64,000 bases of DNA from Vibrio bivalvicida (GCF_001399455.2 NZ_LLEI02000043.1:186001-250000), one strand, 5' to 3'. Shown: positions 26,145-36,287, numbered from the stretch's first letter. Notes: generated by a model not told the origin, from the letters alone. A program made the numbers and translations.

Positions 26145-27143
26145 ATGACCAAGCCACTCAATGAATGTATTGTGCCTATGTACCCAACTATTCAAGCGCT
26201 AGACGTCAACGCGCTTGAGGCGGGAGAGCATAAATTCTGGTTTGCGGTGGCAACAGACGCGATTGGTCATCCGCAAACTTTGCCCGTTAGAGTGTTTAAA
26301 GGGGCTAAGCCCGGAAAACGCATTGTGATTACGGCGGGTGTACATGGCGATGAGCAAAATGGTATTTTAACGGCGCAAAAGCTTGCCCGAGAGCTAGAGG
26401 GCAAAGCGATTTCTGGCTGCGTTACTATCGTTCCGGCGGTTAACTTATCGGGCATTGCTCGCCACAGTCGCGATTTTCACTCTGCGGCACCAGACAGTTC
26501 ATCGGCGAATCTTAATCGTATATTCCCTGGTAACCCAAATGGCGATGATGCCAGTCGCTATGCCTATAACCTGTGGGAAAATTTGCTCAAGCCAAATGCC
26601 GATTTAGCGATTGATCTTCATTCCCAAACTAGTGGTAGTGCTTATCCACTTTATGCGTTTGCTGATTACCGAATTGATGATGCGATTCGGATGGCGAGGC
26701 TGATCAACCCTGATGTGATACTTAATGACCCCGGTGACCCTGGAATTCTTGAAACTGTCTATAACCGAGCGGACATTCCATCTATTACGATCGAGGTGGG
26801 GGTTGGCCGTTACACAGATCTAGAGATGGTTGATAGAGCAACGCTGGGCGTGTTGAACGTACTGCGCTCTTACGAGATGCTGGAAGGAGAAGTACAGACG
26901 GCGCAAGAGCAATGCATTGAGGGAAATACCATCACCAGTGTGAGGGCAGAGCAAGGTGGCTTTGTGATTTGTCATGTTGAGTTATTGGAAAGTGTCGAAC
27001 AAGACCAAAAACTCGCTACGCAATACAATAGCTTTGGTGATGAATTACAAACTTACTACTCACCTTCAAGCGGAACTGTGATCAGCCATAATGTGGAATC
27101 GGTTCGTGCACCGGGTTCGCTAGTGGTTCGATTGATAAAGTAA
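26145..27143 (+). CDS. Succinylglutamate desuccinylase/aspartoacylase-family hydrolase
   Basis: A 332-residue M14-like zinc hydrolase. The first metal motif GVHGDEQNG and the later DLHSQTSGSAYPL provide the usual H-x2-E ... H ligands, and the catalytic glutamate is in SITIEVGVGRY. Relatives remove acyl groups from N-acyl amino acids (AstE, aspartoacylase, ectoine DoeB). The ATG at 26145 (MTKPLNEC) is chosen because GGAGGTGGAG lies just before it; an ATG at 26127 is also in frame. It follows MarR closely, so a role for an acylated amino acid as inducer and substrate is possible. Confidence 0.82.
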   Translation: MTKPLNECIVPMYPTIQALDVNALEAGEHKFWFAVATDAIGHPQTLPVRVFKGAKPGKRIVITAGVHGDEQNGILTAQKLARELEGKAISGCVTIVPAVNLSGIARHSRDFHSAAPDSSSANLNRIFPGNPNGDDASRYAYNLWENLLKPNADLAIDLHSQTSGSAYPLYAFADYRIDDAIRMARLINPDVILNDPGDPGILETVYNRADIPSITIEVGVGRYTDLEMVDRATLGVLNVLRSYEMLEGEVQTAQEQCIEGNTITSVRAEQGGFVICHVELLESVEQDQKLATQYNSFGDELQTYYSPSSGTVISHNVESVRAPGSLVVRLIK

Positions 27144-27152
27144 ACCCGACAA

Positions 27153-28985
27153 CTATGGCGTGTCAGGGTTGATCTGCTCTTCGTGTTCTTGAATAGATTG
27201 CTCAACTAGCTGAGTAATCTCTTCTACTTGCTCGGGAGCAGATTCCGCAATCGTACTAATAAACTCTTCGACCGATTCATTAATATCACTTTCCTCTCGG
27301 TCTGCAAGCCGTAGGTTTTGGTTGGTTTCAACCATATTGGCGACTAGTTCCTGACTGAATTCGGCCAACTTCTCCGGAGATTGTTCTGCGAGTGTTTCAA
27401 CCAAGTTGTTTGGTTGCTCTTCCATGGCATCACTGATGGCCACCAAGATCTGCATGGTATTCTCTGGTTCTTTCTCAATCAGCCATTCAACGATCTCATC
27501 GACCTGATCAGGCTCTGATTCCGCGAGTTTTTTAGCGATTTCAACCGAGAGGTCTGGGTTGGTCAGGGTAAGAGAGCGAAACAGCACCACCGTATCTATG
27601 TTATCAAGCTGTGCGGCTTTTTCTGCTAAAGAGGCAGCCCATTCAGGGTTTTGGTTTGAGAGTCCACGAATCAATGCGATTGCTTTACTCGGGTGCTCTT
27701 TTGCCAATGACTCAACTTGTTCCCAAGCTTCATCCACATACAATGAATAATCTTGATACTCGGTACGTGGATCGAGGTCTTCATGGATTGAAGCTGGGGT
27801 ATGCATGACAAAGCTTTCTTGCTCTTCAACAGGAAGTGCTTGTCTGACCGACATTCGGTAGACGGTAAACACGATTAAGCCAAGATCGACAAATATCAAA
27901 AAACCGAACAGTGCGCTGTCTTCAAACCTTTCCATGATCATAGCCGCAGAGAATGGGCCTATAATTGAACCAATGGCATAGACACACAGTAAACCTGATA
28001 AAACAGGAACTAGTTGAGCCTTTAGCGCACGATCAAAGGTTTCTGAAATACTAAGTGGATACAAGCAAGCGATTAATCCCATCGTCATTGCGACCAAGAT
28101 AAGTGGTGCGATTTGCCATTGATATTGCATTGAGACGGGTAAAGAAAAGCTGGCAATAGCGAGCACGAAACAGCCTGCTAAGATCACTTTTCTGCGTTCA
28201 AATATATCCGACAAATAACCCATTGGCAGTTGCAACAGAATCCCGCCTGCTGTCGCTGCCCCCATAAATACGGATAACTCAAATCCCGTGATACCTTGCC
28301 TGTCAGCATAGACAGGTAACATGTTAGCGATGGTTGAATAGAGAATGCCACACACGAAACAGGTCATAAAACCCAGTGGTGACAAAGTATAGATATCCTT
28401 CAATGGGATAGATTCGGTCTGCTCTATTTGTGGCTCAAAGTGAGAAACGAACACAACAGGTGAGACCGAAATACTAAAAAGCACCCCACATAGAATAAAC
28501 AGCGTGGTTTCACTGGGTGGCGCTAGGGCTAAGCCAAATTGACCCAAGGTTATCGCACTCAAGATCACCACCTGGTTGACGGCTAAGATCTTGCCACGAT
28601 TAGACTCGGTCGACACGCTGTTGAACCATGTATCTAGTGTTGCGGTAGCACAAGCGATACAAAACCCCATCACAGCACGCATAATGGCCCAAAGCCAAAT
28701 CTCTGAGCTAAGCCCCATGATCAAGATGGCGCTAGCACCTAAGCTACCACACATGGCAAAGGTTCTGACTAAGCCAATTTGACGCAGTACTCGCTTACCA
28801 ATTATAGCGCCAAGCAGAAAACCGACAGAGTACATCGAAAGTACAAAACCAATTGATTGCACTCCGACTTGCTCATCGGCTAGTTTCACAGGAAGGAGGA
28901 TGCCACTTAAGCCATGACTGCTCATCAGCAAAAACGAGCTGATAAAAAGTAGGGTGAGTGGTCTTAGCGTCGCCGTTAAAGTCAT
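27153..28985 (-). CDS. MFS transporter with long acidic C-terminal extension
   Basis: A 610-residue protein. Residues 1-390 form a 12-span major-facilitator unit similar to YcaD-like transporters. From about 400 to the end comes a hydrophilic, Glu-rich, helical extension with repeated short units ending in patterns such as NPEWAASLAEKAA, NPDLSVEIAKKLAESEPDQ, EPENTMQILVAIS and SPEKLAEFSQEL, reminiscent of a HEAT/TPR-like helical solenoid. Ordinary MFS proteins are near 400 residues, so the tail is a fusion for regulation or docking. The substrate is unknown. It is convergent with the AstE-like gene, 9 bases apart. Confidence 0.85.
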   Translation of the reverse strand: MTLTATLRPLTLLFISSFLLMSSHGLSGILLPVKLADEQVGVQSIGFVLSMYSVGFLLGAIIGKRVLRQIGLVRTFAMCGSLGASAILIMGLSSEIWLWAIMRAVMGFCIACATATLDTWFNSVSTESNRGKILAVNQVVILSAITLGQFGLALAPPSETTLFILCGVLFSISVSPVVFVSHFEPQIEQTESIPLKDIYTLSPLGFMTCFVCGILYSTIANMLPVYADRQGITGFELSVFMGAATAGGILLQLPMGYLSDIFERRKVILAGCFVLAIASFSLPVSMQYQWQIAPLILVAMTMGLIACLYPLSISETFDRALKAQLVPVLSGLLCVYAIGSIIGPFSAAMIMERFEDSALFGFLIFVDLGLIVFTVYRMSVRQALPVEEQESFVMHTPASIHEDLDPRTEYQDYSLYVDEAWEQVESLAKEHPSKAIALIRGLSNQNPEWAASLAEKAAQLDNIDTVVLFRSLTLTNPDLSVEIAKKLAESEPDQVDEIVEWLIEKEPENTMQILVAISDAMEEQPNNLVETLAEQSPEKLAEFSQELVANMVETNQNLRLADREESDINESVEEFISTIAESAPEQVEEITQLVEQSIQEHEEQINPDTP

Positions 28986-29157
28986 AGCTTTGATTTAAAG
29001 GCAAAAAAGAGCCATTTACAAGCCATTTGTAAAAGGGTGTGTTGGTTTTGTGTTGCGTTTTGGGTGGTGTGCTCAAATGATCAAAACAGCAATCTGGGAC
29101 ACTCTTTCTTGAGATGAATTGGCAATACTAACGCCAAATTCATTCACAGGAACAATG

Positions 29158-30057
29158 ATGTCTGACCGCTTCCAAGTAACACTTCAATCCACCATTGGCT
29201 TAGAGCCCTTCAAAGTAGCGCTTACTTGGTTCATGGTGCTGGTGGAAAACGTGATGCTGATATTACTGCCACTCGCGATAGGCTACGCGATTGATGGTGT
29301 ATTAAATCATGACATGCAACCCTTAGTTCACTTTGCTTTTCTGCTGCTGTTCGTCGTAGCTGTTGGTGTTCTGCGTCGTTTTTATGATACCCGAGTTTAT
29401 GGCCGTATTCGCTTTAAGTTAGCCAGATTGGTTGAGCGTAACTTAGAACACGCGCCAGTGTCAGTGCGTAGTGCGCGCTTAACCATGTCTCGTGAGCTGG
29501 TGGACTTCTTAGAAGATGATTTGCCGGCGTTAATGACGGCAGTGGTACAGCTTGTTGCTACCGTTGTTATCCTCGCTGCATTCCACCTATATCTTGCTCT
29601 GAGTGTCTTGGCGTCGGGTATCTGCATCTTGATTATATACGGCTTGTTTCATGGCACTTTCACTCGCTTAAATGGTGCGCTAAACGATCAGCTTGAACTT
29701 CAGGTTACGGCGTTGAACAGCGGCAGGTTTGCTACCATACGCGGGCATTTCAAACGCCTTATGAGTTGTGAAATAAAATTGTCTGATACCGAAGCTATAG
29801 CTTATGGATTGATTTTTATTGTCTTACTAAGTGCGGTGCTGATCAATTTATGGATGGTCAGTGTGTTGGTCGAGCCAAGCGTTGGAACGGTGTTTTCCAT
29901 CGTTACTTACTCTATTGAATTTGTACAGGCTGCGATCGTTTTGCCTATCACACTCCAAACGTTGTCTCGATTAGCAGAGATTACTCAACGTCTTAATGTT
30001 TCATCAAAGGCTGAGGCCGAAACCCCTAACCAACAGGAGATTTCTTATGAAGGTTAA
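29158..30057 (+). CDS. ABC six-transmembrane-domain protein without ATPase
   Basis: A 299-residue inner-membrane protein that looks like the membrane half of an ABC exporter (six hydrophobic segments; RFYDTRVYGRIRFKLAR cytoplasmic loop) but has no Walker motifs or nucleotide-binding domain. No ATPase gene is adjacent. Two ATG codons (29155, 29158) sit behind AGGA; the second has the better spacing. It heads a coupled operon with an adaptor and an RND pump (overlap of 11 bp with the adaptor), so it probably serves that pump or its assembly. This is inference. Confidence 0.82.
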   Translation: MSDRFQVTLQSTIGLEPFKVALTWFMVLVENVMLILLPLAIGYAIDGVLNHDMQPLVHFAFLLLFVVAVGVLRRFYDTRVYGRIRFKLARLVERNLEHAPVSVRSARLTMSRELVDFLEDDLPALMTAVVQLVATVVILAAFHLYLALSVLASGICILIIYGLFHGTFTRLNGALNDQLELQVTALNSGRFATIRGHFKRLMSCEIKLSDTEAIAYGLIFIVLLSAVLINLWMVSVLVEPSVGTVFSIVTYSIEFVQAAIVLPITLQTLSRLAEITQRLNVSSKAEAETPNQQEISYEG

Positions 30058-31186
30058 ATCTATCTTCGCTGTCGCGTTAGGCGTAAGCGCTATCTTCGCT
30101 GCCTTGGTTTTGGTTGATTACTTAGAGCCGCAGCCGACTCCGATTAAAGAGAAGGCGGAGCAGAAAGCACCAGTTTCAATTATTGAGGTGATGCCGCAAG
30201 CTCATAAATCGTCTTTGACTTTACTTGCCACCACAACAGCAAGGTGGCCGATTCAACTTAAAGCGTCGAGCACCGCTCAACTCGCTTGGTTAGATTCTCA
30301 ATTAGAGCCGGGGGTGACGGTGGCGAAAGGGGATATTCTCGCCAAGCTAGAGACCAGTGCGTTAGCGTCAAATTTGGCGCAAGCGAAAAGCCAAGTAACG
30401 CAAGCTGAGCTTAACCTCAAGCAGGCGAAACACGAACAGACAGTGGCTTTGAAAATGTTGTCAGCTAAAACCAGCTCACCTTTTGCACGCAGAGAGCCGC
30501 AAGTGGCGGCAGCGAAAGCGGAGTTAGACAGAGCACAGCAAGCGCTGCAGAGCGCCAACAAGCTACTAAGTGAAGCCAATATAGTGGCACCATTTGACGC
30601 GATTATATTACGACGCATGATTAGCCCGGGCGAGTGGTTAGAGTCAGGACAAGTGCTGTTTGAGTTAGCGGCGAGCGATTCAGTTGATGTGGCGCTGCCC
30701 GTCTCAGATCTCCACTGGCAGAAAGTACAAGGCGCGTTGAGCAAACCAGAAATATCGGTATCAAACAGAGCAGGGCAGCATTGGCCTGCTAAGGTTCGCT
30801 ATGTTGCCCCTCAAGCCGATGCCAACACTCGTCAACGTCAGGTGGTGCTAGCAGTCAGCGAGCCTTATGCAGAAAAGGAAAAGTTGTTGCCTAATCAGCA
30901 AGTTAAAGTTGACGTGAGTTTAGGTAATCAGCAGAGCATTGTGACCTTGCCGCTTAGCGCCTTAACACGTGATGGCTTTGTTTGGACTTTAGATAACCAA
31001 GATAGATTACGGAAAGAGTGGGTAACGCTGGTTGGTCAGCAGCAAGATCAAGTGTTCGTTCGTTTTGACAAGCAGAGTGATCAGTCTCGTCGAGTGGTGG
31101 TTTATCCTTTGATTTCGATGTTGGTTGGTAAGCAAATGGCACCTCACATCATGACTGAAATGACGGCCAAATTGAGGAGTGAATAA
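30047..31186 (+). CDS. RND efflux periplasmic adaptor (HlyD/AcrA family)
   Basis: A 379-residue membrane-fusion protein with an N-terminal signal/anchor (FAVALGVSAIFAALVLV), a lipoyl-like half motif near LEPGVTVAKGDILAKLE, a coiled-coil hairpin rich in Ala/Gln/Lys (about 100-165) and a beta-barrel part (NIVAPFDAIILRRMISPGE). It bridges the RND pump to an outer-membrane channel. AGGAG precedes the ATG at 30047, which overlaps the end of the previous gene; its stop overlaps the RND start (TAATG). Confidence 0.9.
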   Translation: MKVKSIFAVALGVSAIFAALVLVDYLEPQPTPIKEKAEQKAPVSIIEVMPQAHKSSLTLLATTTARWPIQLKASSTAQLAWLDSQLEPGVTVAKGDILAKLETSALASNLAQAKSQVTQAELNLKQAKHEQTVALKMLSAKTSSPFARREPQVAAAKAELDRAQQALQSANKLLSEANIVAPFDAIILRRMISPGEWLESGQVLFELAASDSVDVALPVSDLHWQKVQGALSKPEISVSNRAGQHWPAKVRYVAPQADANTRQRQVVLAVSEPYAEKEKLLPNQQVKVDVSLGNQQSIVTLPLSALTRDGFVWTLDNQDRLRKEWVTLVGQQQDQVFVRFDKQSDQSRRVVVYPLISMLVGKQMAPHIMTEMTAKLRSE

Positions 31187-34100
31187 TGAACTGGTTAACC
31201 AAGTGGTTTATTAACAACTCGGTCGGCGCTAACTTGCTGATGCTAGCCATCATCGCAAGTGGCGTGATGGCATTTGGACAGTTACGCGTTGAGTCATTTC
31301 CGCAGATTGCTCCATCTTCTATATCTATTACAGTGGCTTATCCCGGTGGAAGCGCTAAGCAAATAGACGAAAGCATCACTCAGCGTATCGAAGAGTCCAT
31401 CAGTGGTATTGCAGGAATCAACCAGATCACCAGTCAATCTAGCGCGGGTCAGTCGAGTGTTGTGGTGCGCAAAACCAGTAGCACGGATTTGAACAAACTC
31501 TTGGATGACGTACGTAATCGCGTCAATGCCATTAATGGTTTTCCTGCTCAAGCAGAAAGACCACAAGTGGTGCGCAATGAGTTTACTAATTTAGCGGCTT
31601 TCGTCGTGGTGTCGGGTGACCGCAGTGATGAGCAGCTTCAGCCAATCGCGCGCCAAGTCGAGCAAGCATTAAAGAGTAATTCACGGATCTCAAAAGTCAG
31701 TAACTGGGGCTCACGTGCTCCTCAGTTGATTATTGAGCCTCGTCCTGCAGAGTTAAAAAAACTCGGCATGACCTTGGATAATCTTGCCAACACGATTAAC
31801 CAAATGTCACTGGAGTCACGAACGGGCGAGTTAGTCAGTGATAAAGGAAGAATGGTGATTCGTGGTGACGGTTATGCCGACGACTTACAGAAACTAAAGC
31901 AACTAGTAGTGGTGTCTAGGCCATCAGGTACGGTTTATCTGGGCGATATAGCCACACTCACTAGAGATTACGAAACAAGCGGCGCAATCGTAAGAAACAA
32001 TGGTTCTAATGCCATTGCTTTGTTGGTCAGCACTAGCCAAACCGATAATCTACTTAAAGTGAGCTCAGCGATTGAAGAGACGTTAGCTGAGCAACAGCGA
32101 ATTCTACCTAACGATATCGAGCTCAATGTGATGGCTGATATGGCGCCTTATATCGAGGAGCAGCTATTTCGACTCGGGGATAATGCATGGCAAGGTCTAT
32201 TGATTGTCGTCGTTTTACTGGGAATCTTTTTAGAGCTTAAACTGGCTTTTTGGGTCGCGGTTGGGATCCCAGTTGCGCTAGCAGGTACGTTAGGTGCAAT
32301 GCAAATTGCCAATTACAGCATCAACGATATTACGCTATTTGGCTTTATCTTAGTGTTGGGTATTTTGGTTGATGATGCCGTTGTTGTCGGTGAAGCCATT
32401 CATGAAAAGCGCTCTCAATACAAGAGTGGCAAAGAAGCGGCGTGGCATGGTGTCCACTCTGTGTCTGTGGCGACTGTCTTTGGCGTCTTGACCACCATAG
32501 CCGCGTTCTCTCCTATGCTGTGGATCAATAATGACTTTGCCAAAATACTGGCTGGTTTTTCGGCAGTGGTGATTTTCGCGCTAATTTTCTCTTTGATTGA
32601 AAGTAAGTTTATTTTGCCATCGCATTTGGCGCAGCTCTCTACGCATAAACAAGGAAAGGGGATAATCGCTAAGATTCAATCCACTGCACAAGGCGGGCTG
32701 ACTTGGTTTAATCAACGTGTTTATAAACCTGCGCTTGAGGCAGTACTGGAATACAAACTTGCTAGTTTGATGGGCTTTATCGCCATGATCGTGTTGGCTT
32801 ACGGAATGTGGTCGACTGGAACGATTCGCAGTGCGATTTTTCCTGAAATTCCGGGGCGTTACATTACCGCGAAAGTGGCGTTGGAAGATGGTGCTCCGCT
32901 ACCTTTGCAAAAGCAAGCATTGGATAAGATTGAGCAGTCAATGCTCACTGTCGAGCAACATCTTCAAGCCGATTACTCACTTAGCAAACCACCGATCGTT
33001 AACCTGTTAGCATGGTCTGATGGATATGGCGAGATTGAGGTAACGGCAGAGTTGACTAGTGAGTCTCTTAGCATACTCCCTGGCAACCTATTGACTGACA
33101 GTTGGCGACAACAAGTAGGCGCGATTGAAGGGGCTTACTCTGTTGAGTTTAGTGCTGCAGAAGCGCCTGCTGGTGGAACCTTTATTTCTATATCATCTCG
33201 CGATAGAGAGCTAGCAAAACGCGTGGCGATTGAATTGGGTGATGCCTTGTCAGTGCTACCGGGTGTTGCCGATGTATTCGATGATGGTAAAGGCGGACAG
33301 CCACAGGTTCGCTTGGTGCTTAATGAGTTTGGTCACCAGCTTGGCTTAACGCAGGACAAATTGGCTAAACTGGCGGGTGAGGCCTATGGCGAGCGTGAAA
33401 TTCACCGTCTTTTAGAACAAGGCCAAGAAACGAAAGTATTGCTTAAATACCCAAGGGATGCGCGTAAGACCTTGGCGCAGTTAGAGCAATCACAGGTGAT
33501 GTTAGCAGGCGGAAAAACCGTTCTGTTAGGCGATATCGCTGAGTTTCAGCATGAGCAGCAACCTCAGATCTTGTATCGTAGAAACCGAGAGCAGGTGGTG
33601 AATCTCTATTGGAAGCAAAATCGCGACATACAGGCTCCCGAGCAGACTATGACTCAACTGACAAAACGGATTGAACAACTTGAACTTCAATACCCTGGCG
33701 TGAAAATAAAAGCGGGTGGAGAGTTTGAGGAGATCAGTGAAGTCTCCGATGGATTTAAATCGGCAATGATTCTGACCATCTTATTGATTTACATCTTGTT
33801 AGCGGTTCCTCTTAAGTCTTATTGGCAACCGTTTATCATTATGGCAGTTATTCCTTTTGGTTTTGCTGGGGCGATATTTGGCCACTACATTATGGATTTG
33901 CCCATCAGTCTGTTATCTATGTTCGGCATGATGGCGATGACAGGGATCGTGATTAACGATTCATTGGTTTTGATTACTCGTTTCAATCATGAATACCGTG
34001 ATGGAATGCCTCTTAAGCAAGCATTGGTGACAGCAGGTACGAGTCGCCTGAGAGCTATTTTCTTGACCACGATTACGACGGTTTGCGGCTTGCTGCCATT

Positions 34101-34278
34101 GTTGAGTGAGACGGCAGAACAAGCCCAATACCTTAAACCTGCCGCAGTATCATTGGTGTTTGGCGAGTTATTTGCTACAGCGGTTACTTTATTATTGATA
34201 CCGATACTACTCGGACTGACTAGTCGTAAGCAGGCTAAACAGACGCAAGAACAACTGGTGATGGATGCAGTGCAATGA
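31186..34278 (+). CDS. RND multidrug efflux pump, inner-membrane subunit
   Basis: A 1030-residue AcrB/MexB-type transporter (hydrophobe/amphiphile efflux family) with 12 spans and two large periplasmic loops. The proton-relay aspartates are visible as ILVDDAVVVGEAIHEK in span 4, and the family patterns SISGIAGINQITSQS and GIVINDSLVLITRFN are conserved. It uses the proton gradient to export drugs, bile salts or similar compounds. It is coupled to adaptor and AraC genes; no outer-membrane channel gene is nearby, so TolC elsewhere in the genome is presumably used. Confidence 0.93.
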   Translation: MNWLTKWFINNSVGANLLMLAIIASGVMAFGQLRVESFPQIAPSSISITVAYPGGSAKQIDESITQRIEESISGIAGINQITSQSSAGQSSVVVRKTSSTDLNKLLDDVRNRVNAINGFPAQAERPQVVRNEFTNLAAFVVVSGDRSDEQLQPIARQVEQALKSNSRISKVSNWGSRAPQLIIEPRPAELKKLGMTLDNLANTINQMSLESRTGELVSDKGRMVIRGDGYADDLQKLKQLVVVSRPSGTVYLGDIATLTRDYETSGAIVRNNGSNAIALLVSTSQTDNLLKVSSAIEETLAEQQRILPNDIELNVMADMAPYIEEQLFRLGDNAWQGLLIVVVLLGIFLELKLAFWVAVGIPVALAGTLGAMQIANYSINDITLFGFILVLGILVDDAVVVGEAIHEKRSQYKSGKEAAWHGVHSVSVATVFGVLTTIAAFSPMLWINNDFAKILAGFSAVVIFALIFSLIESKFILPSHLAQLSTHKQGKGIIAKIQSTAQGGLTWFNQRVYKPALEAVLEYKLASLMGFIAMIVLAYGMWSTGTIRSAIFPEIPGRYITAKVALEDGAPLPLQKQALDKIEQSMLTVEQHLQADYSLSKPPIVNLLAWSDGYGEIEVTAELTSESLSILPGNLLTDSWRQQVGAIEGAYSVEFSAAEAPAGGTFISISSRDRELAKRVAIELGDALSVLPGVADVFDDGKGGQPQVRLVLNEFGHQLGLTQDKLAKLAGEAYGEREIHRLLEQGQETKVLLKYPRDARKTLAQLEQSQVMLAGGKTVLLGDIAEFQHEQQPQILYRRNREQVVNLYWKQNRDIQAPEQTMTQLTKRIEQLELQYPGVKIKAGGEFEEISEVSDGFKSAMILTILLIYILLAVPLKSYWQPFIIMAVIPFGFAGAIFGHYIMDLPISLLSMFGMMAMTGIVINDSLVLITRFNHEYRDGMPLKQALVTAGTSRLRAIFLTTITTVCGLLPLLSETAEQAQYLKPAAVSLVFGELFATAVTLLLIPILLGLTSRKQAKQTQEQLVMDAVQ

Positions 34279-35246
34279 GCAAGGTATTTGATTTAATCGA
34301 ACAAGCGGGCGATAGTGATTTTATTGATCTAAAAGGACCGAGTGCGATGGCAGAAAATGAAAAGCAGCCCTTCTTGCTGGTTCCCGAGATAGCCTTGCTA
34401 GAGCCGCTGCCTGAGCATCTGCGTAAGCGATTTTCACACGCCTTGTATTTAATGCATAAAGAACTTGATGAGCACAGAACTTGGGAGCAAATCGCGACGG
34501 CCAGTGCGATTTCTCCCTATCATTTTCACCGTCAATTTACCGAGCTGTTTAACGAAACCCCCGGGCAATACTTAAGTCGTTTAAGGTTGCAGGTGTCGGT
34601 TAGCTTACTGATGAACAATGATCCTTGGAGTGTGACAGAGATTGCTCAATATTGTGGGTTTTCTTCTTCTCAAGCTCTGGGTAAAGCGCTTAAGCGAGAG
34701 CTTGGTGTGACGGCTAAGCAAGTACGTAAAATGGGTTGTGAATTAACGCCGCGAGAATCTGCTGCATTTATCCGTCAACTCGGCCATCCGGGGAAAGATA
34801 TCCCTCTAGAAAACGAATTGGCTCAGTCTATACCAACAGAGCTGATCTGGTATCCGAAGCGGGGGATGAAAAAGCTGTCTATGGTTGACCCAGATTGGGA
34901 CAGCGTGATGGAAATCTATGGTGAGAAATCGGTTCGTTTGATGGGAGCCACCCCGGTTAATCAACTAGAGCAAAGCTGGGATCAAATCGATACCTATATT
35001 GGCGACTGGCAAGTTGAAGAACAAAAGTATGACTTTATTCTGCCTGAAGGTTACTACTTATGCAGTGATGTTTACCTAGTCTCTGACGCTGGTTACAGTG
35101 CCGCTCTTGAAGCTTTGTTTGATATCGCGCTGAAAAAGCAGCTTGAGATTGATGAAGACGGCTTTTTCGTCGAAATGATACGTTATATAGAGCTGACAGA
35201 AGTGGGCGGCGTCACTTTCTCTTTTCAGATCCCAATCGTTAAGTGA
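34275..35246 (+). CDS. AraC-type regulator with GyrI-like ligand domain
   Basis: A 323-residue protein: an N-terminal extension, a double helix-turn-helix AraC DNA-binding region (about 55-150, AISPYHFHRQFTELFNETPGQYL and VTEIAQYCGFSSSQAL), then a GyrI-like small-molecule domain (about 190-320). This Rob/BmrR-like architecture is typical of drug-sensing activators. Its ATGA overlap with the RND stop means it is translated with the pump, suggesting autoregulated efflux in response to a bound substrate. Confidence 0.88.
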   Translation: MSKVFDLIEQAGDSDFIDLKGPSAMAENEKQPFLLVPEIALLEPLPEHLRKRFSHALYLMHKELDEHRTWEQIATASAISPYHFHRQFTELFNETPGQYLSRLRLQVSVSLLMNNDPWSVTEIAQYCGFSSSQALGKALKRELGVTAKQVRKMGCELTPRESAAFIRQLGHPGKDIPLENELAQSIPTELIWYPKRGMKKLSMVDPDWDSVMEIYGEKSVRLMGATPVNQLEQSWDQIDTYIGDWQVEEQKYDFILPEGYYLCSDVYLVSDAGYSAALEALFDIALKKQLEIDEDGFFVEMIRYIELTEVGGVTFSFQIPIVK

Positions 35247-35270
35247 CCTTAGAGGCTAGCTCTAAGGTCA
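35244..35270. terminator. Perfect hairpin between convergent genes
   Basis: TGACCTTAGA and TCTAAGGTCA arms (10 bp) with a 7-base loop; the first TGA is the stop of the AraC gene. No long T run, so termination is likely but not certain. Confidence 0.7.
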
Positions 35271-35282
35271 GATAGCGGTGAA

Positions 35283-36242
35283 CTATTTTTCGTTAAACCG
35301 GGCATGATAAGGGTCGAGCTCATAGCCTTGTCGCTCGGTAAGCTCACGATAAAGCTCTGGTCTGCGCCCCCTTATCCAACGCCTACCTGTACACATATCA
35401 AGCTCTTTGGGATCAAGGTCGGCAATGATCATCGCGTTGTCTATCGCGTCAGTTTCAACCATGGTTTCACCGTAAGGGTTTAGGATCATCGCATTGCCTG
35501 TCCTCACTTCATCCATATCAACGCCAACACCATTGCTAAATATCAGAAACAGTCCATTGTCGTGCGCTCGGGCAGGCAGCCAACGCATTAGCCAAGCGCG
35601 TCCTTTTCGCCCCTGCATTTCAGTTCGGATGGTTTCCGGGTCTTTATGTCGGTTAAGCCAAAGCTGCGGGTCGATCCTTCCCATCGCGTTCGGGCTACGT
35701 GAATGGCAACCTCCTGTCTGGTGAGGGGCAAGCAGAACGTCTGCGCCTTTGAGTGCTGTCATCCTTACGTTCTCAACTAAGTTGTTATCCCAACAGATCA
35801 ATATGCCAACTCGCCAACCTTGCGGGGTTTCAACCACTGTGTATTGGTCGCCACTACTCATGTGCGGGCTGACAAAGGTATGCAGTTTTCGGTGCTTGGT
35901 GATGTTGCCGTTCGGCATCGCTAGGATAAAGGTATTGTAGAGACAGCCTTGCTCATCAATTTCAATCAACCCGACACCAATGTTGATCCCCGTTTGCTTG
36001 GAAAGTGACAAAATCTGCTGGCTAGAACTGCCTGCCGGAATAGGTTCAGCAAGTTGAACGATTTGCTCTCGGTTCAGTTTAGAAACATGCCAGTAGCCTG
36101 AAATACACATTTCTGGGAAGCAGATAAGCTCAACCCCTTGTGCTTGAGCGCTTTTTACATAGTGCTCAATCACAGCAAGATTATACGCTTTATCCCCAGG
36201 GTGATGATTAAATTGAACGGATGCGACACGTAACTTTTCCAC
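35283..36242 (-). CDS. Nitrilase/amidase-family hydrolase
   Basis: A 319-residue carbon-nitrogen hydrolase. The catalytic triad is visible: E44 in FPEMCISGY, K119 in TKHRKLHTF, C150 in ILICWDNN. Length and motifs fit the amidase/N-carbamoyl branch more than true nitrilases, but the substrate is not assigned. It is cytoplasmic. It is divergent from a LysR gene with an inverted repeat between them, so that regulator probably controls it. Its C-terminus (RWIRGRRPELYREL) is typical of predicted hydratase-like members. Confidence 0.87.
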   Translation of the reverse strand: MEKLRVASVQFNHHPGDKAYNLAVIEHYVKSAQAQGVELICFPEMCISGYWHVSKLNREQIVQLAEPIPAGSSSQQILSLSKQTGINIGVGLIEIDEQGCLYNTFILAMPNGNITKHRKLHTFVSPHMSSGDQYTVVETPQGWRVGILICWDNNLVENVRMTALKGADVLLAPHQTGGCHSRSPNAMGRIDPQLWLNRHKDPETIRTEMQGRKGRAWLMRWLPARAHDNGLFLIFSNGVGVDMDEVRTGNAMILNPYGETMVETDAIDNAMIIADLDPKELDMCTGRRWIRGRRPELYRELTERQGYELDPYHARFNEK

Positions 36243-36287
36243 GGAGATTCCTTACTTGATAAAAACTGGTTGTGAGTTTAAGAAAAC

